A DNA stretch of 64,000 nucleotides from Gnetum montanum. Its lineage: Eukaryota > Streptophyta > Gnetopsida > Gnetales > Gnetaceae. Where the stretch lies: the NCBI GenBank assembly GCA_015680685.1, contig MNCI01018878.1:102139-166138 (forward strand). The letters run 5' to 3'. The first letter of the stretch is position 1, and every line of letters starts with the position of its first letter. Shown piece after piece: positions 57,496 to 64,000 of this stretch. A program made the position numbers and the translations under genes. The notes below the pieces were generated by a model, which made no database searches, was not told the origin of the DNA, and saw only the letters and a list, made by a program, of their open reading frames with translations.

Positions 57496-59238
57496 TTATG
57501 ATTTAAGAGAAGCCCTTAAACCGCAACTCTTCCCAGGAAGCACAAAGGTCCTGATAAACCAGTCTGCATGAGGCTGCAGCCCTGCATCTTGGAGAGCGTT
57601 CAAAGCAGAACGCCTTAGTCGATGATCCAGCTTGAGCCCAGAAACCTCCAGCTCCTGCAACATCCTACACAGCTCTGCAAACCTACTAGACTTCTTAAAA
57701 GCAGTTATCATAATTCCAGCCATGGGCCTATCAACCTTCCCACCCTCCTTCATGAACTCCTCAAACAACCCAACAGCTTTCTCATGCTGAAAGACCCTGG
57801 AATATCAATTGATCACAGGAGTATATGTTATGTTATCAGGAACAATTCCGATGCCCCTCATCTCAGCCAAGAGCCTCTCCACTTTGTCTACCTCTTTTTT
57901 CATCCCATACATATTTATCAGAGAATTGTAAACCCAAACATTGGGAAAACAGCCTGCTTCCCTCATGCCATGAAAAACCCTAAGTGCAGCATCAACATTG
58001 CCAATTTTACCATAAGCATCAATGAGATTAGAATAACCCACAATACAATCCTTATACCCTAGTCCCTGCATCTTATAAAGACAAGATTCTGCAGTGGCAT
58101 AGAGCTCGAACACATTCTAGAAACAAGAGTCTATCAAAGACTTTAACAGCAGCCATGGCACTTTTCCTCTTCGCAAATCCATTGACAAGGGTACAAAATA
58201 TACAGTCACTGACCTGAACACGAGCCTGGATCATAGATTTTACAGTCTGGAATGCCTGATCCAGCCTTCCTGCTTCAATATGCATCTGGGCAGTGGTTGT
58301 GAAAACAATCTCATCTTTAAGATCTCCCCTCTCCCTTGCCTCCTCAAACACCTCCTCAGCCTCCTTCCACATATTTGCAGAGGCAAAAGCATGGATTATG
58401 GAGTTATAGAAAACCTCATCTGGTTCCAAACCCTGGTTCTGCATCTGCCTCATCAGCTCCAATGCCTCATATGGTTTTCCCTCCTTTCCCAATGAATCTG
58501 CTAAAATGCTGTATACCACAATGTTGGGCCTGATTCCACTCCCTGTCATTTGCTAGAATGCCTCTGAAACAGGGATCTGTTCTTGAAACTGGACAGTGCA
58601 ATGCAGAAACACTCTATATCCGGCGAAAATATCATCATTTTCAGTCGTTAGAAAACAGAAATGCATCTGTCGTACATTTTGGATTTCAAGTAGCAGCGCA
58701 TCAGGATCTTGTACGCAGAAAGATTGCTGTTGTTGGCATCTTGGCAGTTCTCGAACCCATCCAGCCAAGCATCTGCAAGCTCGAACTGCCTGTAATTGAC
58801 GAATGCTGCAAGAATTTTGGACAGGATTTTGTTCTTGGGCAACAGAAGCGAATTCTTGGCCTCCCCTGGAAGGTCCAGAAGGCAACGCCATTGTCGAGAT
58901 TCCAAGAAGTGCAGGGCCAGAGATCCAACAGTTTCTGAATTCAACTGAGAGCCATCCCCGACCCTAAGGATTTCAAAATTGACAGAATTACCATATATTT
59001 GCAGTAAGGTTCTCGTTCTGGGTTTTGCCGTATGCACAGGGATCTGAAAACTCCGCCACCTGGAGCAGCTTCTGGCTTTTGCAGATCCAGTACTGAAAGC
59101 AATTTGAAAGTTGAGGTATTCTAGGATTTTCACAACACGGGTTGCAGGCCTACAAGTTTGAGGAAAATGATCAAGATTCATGCTGGCTGTAGCAAATGCA
59201 ATCGCTCTCGTATTATTGTTTGTGGCATTCTTTGTCAT
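57496..59238 (-). pseudogene. Pentatricopeptide-repeat (PPR) protein, broken
   Basis: Starts at ATG 59238 with a Ser/Arg-rich, transit-peptide-like N-terminus. About 196 codons are open to TAA near 58648. The PPR repeats follow in other frames: 58549-58073 (PNIVVYSILADSLGKEGK, PDEVFYNSIIHAFA), 58113-57805 (YSNLIDAYGKIGNVDAALRV, PNVWVYNSLINMYG) and 57768-57496. The breaks are a TAA near 58648, a -1 shift near 58580, a TAG near 58553, another shift near 58120 and a TGA near 57805. The repeat register continues across each break, so this is one gene split by mutation, not several. PPR genes of plants are mostly intronless and act in organelle RNA processing. The target of this one is unknown. 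Sequencing errors cannot explain this many breaks easily. Confidence 0.8.
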
Positions 59239-60329
59239 ATATATGTGGGCCGTGAGATGAAAATATCTGCGGAGATATCTAAAAATATATAGAAACCTAG
59301 TGAAAATTTTACATGTGGCAGCAATAGGCTATCCTTGTGAGGTTTGCCACTATGAGAAATGACAAAACCTATCCAGATTTTAACATATCGTAGTTTGGGA
59401 AACGTGCTCATTCGTTATGTCGCCACTTCGAATGCTCAGTGGTTAGGGCTCCACTTTAGATGATTTTAAATTTTCCTCAAGAATATGAAATAAGTCATTA
59501 AATTTTGGTTTGAATTGGTGGTACATGCTGGGTATGCCTGCATACAACAAATATTTTATTTTATTTTATTAGGGATAGGATGTTGTGCTCCAAAAAAATG
59601 AATAATAATATTTAAAAAATTTCAAATTCTTTGAATCACGAAAATAGAATTTAAAAAAAGAAAAAACCTAACGTTTTTGGGATGTCTTTTCATATTTTCA
59701 TCCTTACAACTCATCTTGAAAAACCCTCTCCCTTAGAGTAAGAAAAGGATCAAGTTTTGCCCTTATTTAGAATTTGCCCTCACAAGTTTTTATTTCTTAC
59801 CAAAGAGTTTTTTTGTATAGATCTCTCTAAAGATAGAAGAACACATCAAACAAAGATGATGAATCAATAGCAACAATTGCTGGAAGTTTCCCATTCTTGA
59901 GCCTATAAAACTAAAAGAAATTAATACCATAGAAAATTAATTAATTGTTCAACTTTCACTATGAGCCTTTTTGCTTCATAACTGTGGCTGAAAAGTGACA
60001 ACTTTAAGAACTTGAAAAAAGGTCATATTTATGCTCTGGAAAATAACCACACATCAAAGCTTTGGAATAGAGTAGAGAAATAAGAAATCAAAACTTATTC
60101 CAAATAAGGATGGTAGATCTGTTTTTTCTTTGGAATAGAGTAGAGAAATTCAAAGCTTTTATGTTGCTTAGCAAACCAAAGAAATCAACAGATAATACAA
60201 TCAATTCTATCATAAGAAGTTTTAGAAAGAGCCTAATAATTGGAGTAATAAATATGAGTTGATTAAAACATTTACTTACTAACCAAAACTTTCCCAATAA
60301 GGTTATCTTTGTTATTTTCATTTGTCAAG
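59239..60329. other. AT-rich intergenic DNA with a possible SINE relic
   Basis: No coding sequence. About 59436-59575 starts GCTCAGTGGTTAGGGCTCC (A-box-like), with no clear B box, and ends in a TTTTATTTTATTTTATT tail: a weak SINE candidate. A 21-bp sequence TTTGGAATAGAGTAGAGAAA(T) occurs at 60060-60081 and 60129-60150. Confidence 0.4.
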
Positions 60330-61198
60330 TGATAAATCGTGTTTTCATACACTTTGATATCGGAGTGGCTACGATATCGAATACATGATATCGGGTATGC
60401 GATATCGTAGCCCAAGATGCAATATTGTACATTCGATATCGCAGGGTTATTCCCAGGTCTATAAATATAACCCTCGGGTGCACAATTGAGAGTAGTTTTT
60501 GGTAGTCAAGTAGCGAAACTCTTGCAGTTTGTCCATTTGAGAGTTAGAATATTTTCCAAGTGCCCGTAGCAAGAGATCTAAGTGTGATTGGATCTTTATT
60601 CAAGCATTGTTATACTTGAACACACCATTGTGTTGGCAATAAAGATGAGCTCTTTGATTCACCTTGTAGCACTTGAGACTTTCTTTCTTATGCATTTATA
60701 TATATTGTGATTTCATTCAATTTACCTTAATGTTATTCATTCAACAATTAATTTTGATTCATTAAGCAACTGATTAAAATACACAAGCACGACCCCTTCG
60801 AACATATGTGTGACACTTGGTAGCTCATAAATGGTTAGCATTTGACAACCTAGCAATGTTTGCACAAAGTTCAGGATGTGTCTAAGAAGTGGGAACGATT
60901 ACTTGTGTTAGGCTATATTAGACCATAGTTTACTTAACACTTAATTACTCTTATTTTCATTCTTTTTCTAGGTGAGTAAATTGATAAAAAACAAAATAAT
61001 AAAAATCTTACACCTCAGTTACACTTAACCATACAATTGCATTTCACAAGTGGGACTGGGAAGATAATGAACGGACAACACACACACATTGTTTAGCTTT
61101 AGCGTACTTAGTAATTATAGTCTACGGAATTCGACCGGATCGCATGTGAATGCTTGTGATTCGTATGGTTGGGCATAGGGGTACCTCACCACTCATCA
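60330..61198 (+). repeat. E5 5' LTR
   Basis: Starts TGATAAATCG and ends CACTCATCA. Palindrome units at 60355-60445 (CGATATCG, GATATCGGG, CGATATCGC). TATA box 60460-60467. Length 869 bp. Confidence 0.8.
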
Positions 61199-61218
61199 TT
61201 AGTGCCATTTCTGGGGAC
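61199..61218 (+). other. E5 primer-binding site, tRNA-Asp-like
   Basis: TTAGTGCCATTTCTGGGGAC directly follows the LTR. Close to the E1 site. Confidence 0.6.
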
Positions 61219-61368
61219 TTTAGTTCTACATGCACTATCTAAACCAAGTGAAACTTAGTAACCTCATTGTTCAAACCCTAAGAGTCAAATCTTACAAAAA
61301 TAAAAATTAGAATTATAATTAAATTAAACCTTAACTGCACACTACTTATAAGTTCATTAACAAAAAAA

Positions 61369-63220
61369 ATGTCTTCTTCTCACAGGAGCCCATCTCCACC
61401 TAGGGTAGAGTAGGTGCCTCAGCAATACCGGGTGGTATATGCTCATCTTGATTAGTATGTACCCGACTTCACCTTCATCTTACATTAAGATGAACTGCTG
61501 CGATGGCATGACATGGAAGGAAACATTGTGTTGCCACCTGATTGATCTATTCTAGTGATGCTCTAGCTAATGCTTGCACGACACAGGCTTCAACATCTTC
61601 ATAGAGAGTACAAGATGCGAGATCCCGATTCAAGGGATTATCATCCCATTGAAACATAAAGGTTAAGGGATCGTCAGCTAGAGCACCAACATGAGCTTGT
61701 GAAGGGCAAGGGGTCAAACACTTTTCCACTTCTTCTTGGCCCATTTGATGGAGGCGACCACTTCTTTAGTGATTCTCCTCTCTTTGACTTTGTTTAGGGA
61801 GCCCTCAACCAAAACGTACAATCCAAAATTCATAATCCAGATTTTGGTCAAAATGGATCCAATGACAAAAATGGATCTAGAGAGGCAAGTCATGATAAGA
61901 GAGGAAAAGGAGGTCATGATCACAATCGTGGTTGTGAGCATCAAAGGAAGGATGATATGCGTTAGCATGAAGCAAGTTCTCCTTCTTCTTCCCCTTCATC
62001 ATCCGGCTCAGATTGTGACTGCAAAAGGAATAACCATGATGGAGGTGATTGACGGGACCAGAACAACAGAAGGGATCATCAAGAAAGTCGTGATCAAAGA
62101 CGTGGGCAATCTAGAGAGATGTAGCATCAAGAAAGAAGGGCTAGTAGAGAGCATCGTAGGCACCATCAGCATGGCCTTGATGAACCTCTACTTGCCACTT
62201 GGGGCATGTTGAACATTGTAGAGGTTGTGAGGATTCCAACAAGGCACGTAAAGGATAGTAAAATAAAGAGGCTAGACATGAACAACATCACTCGGTTTGA
62301 GGGAGGATATGATGCTAATCTACAAAATCATCTCTAGGCCTTCCAAGATGCATGTGCCTTGCAGAATATTGAAAATGATTAGCAGAAGATGAAATTATCT
62401 CCAAGGACACTCATAAAGGAAGCAGAAAATTAGTATCAATCCTTAGAACTAGAATCAATTAGGTGGTAAAGTATGATGTTGGAATTGTTCAATGACAAAT
62501 ATCAAATGTACTCCCGAGTATACAATCTGAGGAAACAAATCCAAGGGTGGAAACAAGAAAACCGTGAGCCCTTGGATGCCACTATTGGTCAATACTATTC
62601 TTTGCTACATAGGTGTCTCAGCCATGGATACTCTCAGCTTGATCAAGTTCACCATATCATAGATGGGTTGCATTCTAAAATAAGAAAAACCCTTGGCATC
62701 TATGCTCAAGGGAGGTTGACAAAGTTAAGCACTTGTCCGATCCAAAAATTAATTAAACAGGTAGCCAAGGAGGATGGAAAATTGAGAAAGCAAAAAAGTG
62801 CAGAGGAATACAATAGGGATCCTTCTATTCACAAAAGGAGGGTTCAATTTTGTGATGGTGAGGATGAATTAACTAGAGATGAGGTGGCTAATCATAAAAC
62901 CTTGCCACTCTAGAAATTGCAATTAGAAATCACGGCTAAGGTTGATCAATTATGGAACTCCATGGACAATAGATTTTAGGTTGTCTTAAAAATTGTTGAA
63001 GAGTCCAAGGAGCAAAGTGGTGAGCATGAGCATTGGAGACGTAAGGAAGCTAAACATGCTATATCTAAGGGTAAAGGTAAAATGGCTGTGATAGAGATGG
63101 TTGCGGATAGTGACTTAGATGATGATGGCAGGTGTGATGTTTAACAGTATGAACATCCCAAGGGATGTTGCCCAATTGTGTCACACTTGCAGGAATATGG
63201 GGTGTATGCCTTACATCCAT
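61369..63220 (+). pseudogene. gag: E5 gag, decayed
   Basis: Starts MSSSHRSPS at ATG 61369. Stops occur in the N-terminal part and near 62337, 62380 and 62468. The clearest open stretch is 62473-62913 (MLELFNDKYQMYSRVYNLRK, LDATIGQYYSLLHRCLSHGY, IDGLHSKIRKTLGIYAQG). The knuckle reads C-D-V-stop-Q-Y-E-H-P-K-G-C-C near 63130-63170: the second Cys codon is replaced by TAA. Confidence 0.75.
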
Positions 63221-63837
63221 GACTTGCACAAAGGAAAACACCCAAAATATTGCCTTATCCACAAGTCAATCCTTGACAGTTCCACCAACTATAGTAGTAT
63301 TATCCAAGTGGAACTCCACTGCAATCTTACGAATTGTACTAGTAGTAGCAATAACCATAATTGTGGGCATTGCCACCTTCAAGATAGTCGTACCATTACC
63401 AACAATCGGATCCCTATGGTTACTATATTTAGCAACCTTCATCTCCGCGAGACTCCTCTAGTCATGTTGTTGCTTACCAACCTCACCATTACCCCTCTAA
63501 AGTATACCAATTACCCTATCCAAGGAGGGATGCCACCTACTATCCTCATGCACCTCATGTCCTTGCATCCACTCCTCCATCTCCTACACAGCTACCACCT
63601 GCTCCATCCATGTAGTGTGAATTACCTACCTAACCACAACAAATAAACACTACGAGGGTGGTTAATTTACAACTAGTTAACCCACCAAGTGGGTCGAAAC
63701 CACGAACAAAGAAAAGACCTTTCTTCCATCCTTGTAATCCACCAAAGCCCTCAGACACATCAGTGGTTGGTAACTCGACTCCTCCACCTTTCTTTGCCTC
63801 ACCTTTATCTAAGTCCCCTTCAAACCAAAATCCCTCT

Positions 63838-64000
63838 CAAATCCATACTGTAATGCTGACCCATGTTGTATCTGATTGGATTCGAGCTGGTAACCTACTC
63901 AAAAAGTTAGCTAATCCTAGGAGTCCCCTAGTATATTTGCAAATTATTAGGAGTGAGTCTTGTTAAGCTCTTCTTGACTCTGGTTTTGGTGTTAGTTTGA
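63838..64000 (+). pseudogene. E5 retropepsin start, window edge
   Basis: IHTVMLTHVVSDWIRAGN, a TAA near 63964, and A-L-L-D-S-G-F-G-V-S-L at the edge. Same layout as the E4 protease. Proline-rich gag-linker lies just upstream (about 63300-63837). Confidence 0.7.

Larger units (their letters stand above)
60330..64000 (+). mobile_element. E5: 5' part of a gag-protease LTR retrotransposon, cut by the window edge
   Basis: 5' LTR 60330-61198, primer site 61199-61218, gag from 61369 and the start of the protease by 63838, then the window ends. The LTR starts TGATAAATCGTGTTTTCATA, which resembles the E3 LTR start (TGATGAGTCATGTTTTACAT), while the interior has the gag-protease plan of E1. The 3' LTR and target duplication lie beyond 64000. 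Confidence 0.85.

Noticed and set aside
58558-58938. 126-codon plus-strand frame opposite the PPR pseudogene
   Set aside because: Antisense shadow of the PPR coding region.
1-64000. CRISPR array, bacterial operons, organelle DNA
   Set aside because: Direct repeats found are LTRs, minisatellites or tandem duplications. Genes have introns and PPR/Csl families, which are plant nuclear.

Overview
The window looks like nuclear DNA from a seed plant with a large, repeat-rich genome. It is AT-rich, has few genes, holds nested LTR retrotransposons with 5-bp target duplications, and carries one spliced plant gene (cellulose synthase-like, nine exons) and one decayed PPR gene. The species cannot be told from the sequence; a gymnosperm or another large-genome plant would fit. 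Nothing bacterial or organellar was seen.

Layout. 1-840: featureless AT-rich DNA. 846-8248: complete LTR element E1 (+). 8254-9860: intergenic, with one copy of a diverged repeat R1. 9861-16552: an old solo LTR split by complete element E2 (+, 9990-15808). 16553-19101: intergenic, with the second R1 copy. 19107-29227: complete element E3 (-), carrying a nested solo LTR (21063-21879). 29233-32777: intergenic, with two tRNA-like SINE fragments and small tandem duplications. 32778-37102: cellulose synthase-like gene (-). 37103-38893: its upstream region. 38899-45981: complete element EA (-). 45982-48364 and 55310-56700: two pieces of a degenerate Helitron Rep/helicase gene (-), separated by complete element E4 (+, 48370-55304). 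57496-59238: PPR pseudogene (-). 60330-64000: 5' LTR and gag/protease region of element E5 (+), cut by the window edge.

The main theme is one related group of pol-less LTR retrotransposons. All have LTRs that begin TGATG (or a variant) and end CATCA, a degenerate tRNA-Asp-like primer-binding site, and a gag gene with a shared C-x-x-[C/Y/F]-x3-H knuckle-like motif. E1, EA, E4 and E5 follow gag with an Athila-like retropepsin. E2 and E3 lack the protease; E3 keeps a long second ORF (MAPK... start, plant-transposon-like domain, coiled coil), and E2 keeps only its two ends. No reverse transcriptase, RNase H or integrase was recognised in any copy, so all would depend on enzymes supplied elsewhere. 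Most LTRs carry clusters of the palindrome GATATC/CGATATCG just upstream of a conserved TATAAATA box.

The cellulose synthase-like gene gives an uninterrupted 765-codon spliced frame, but the tryptophan of its QxxRW catalytic motif is glycine. Several N positions are assembly scars: two single Ns sit beside exact 46-bp duplications, and two others replace missing LTR sequence.
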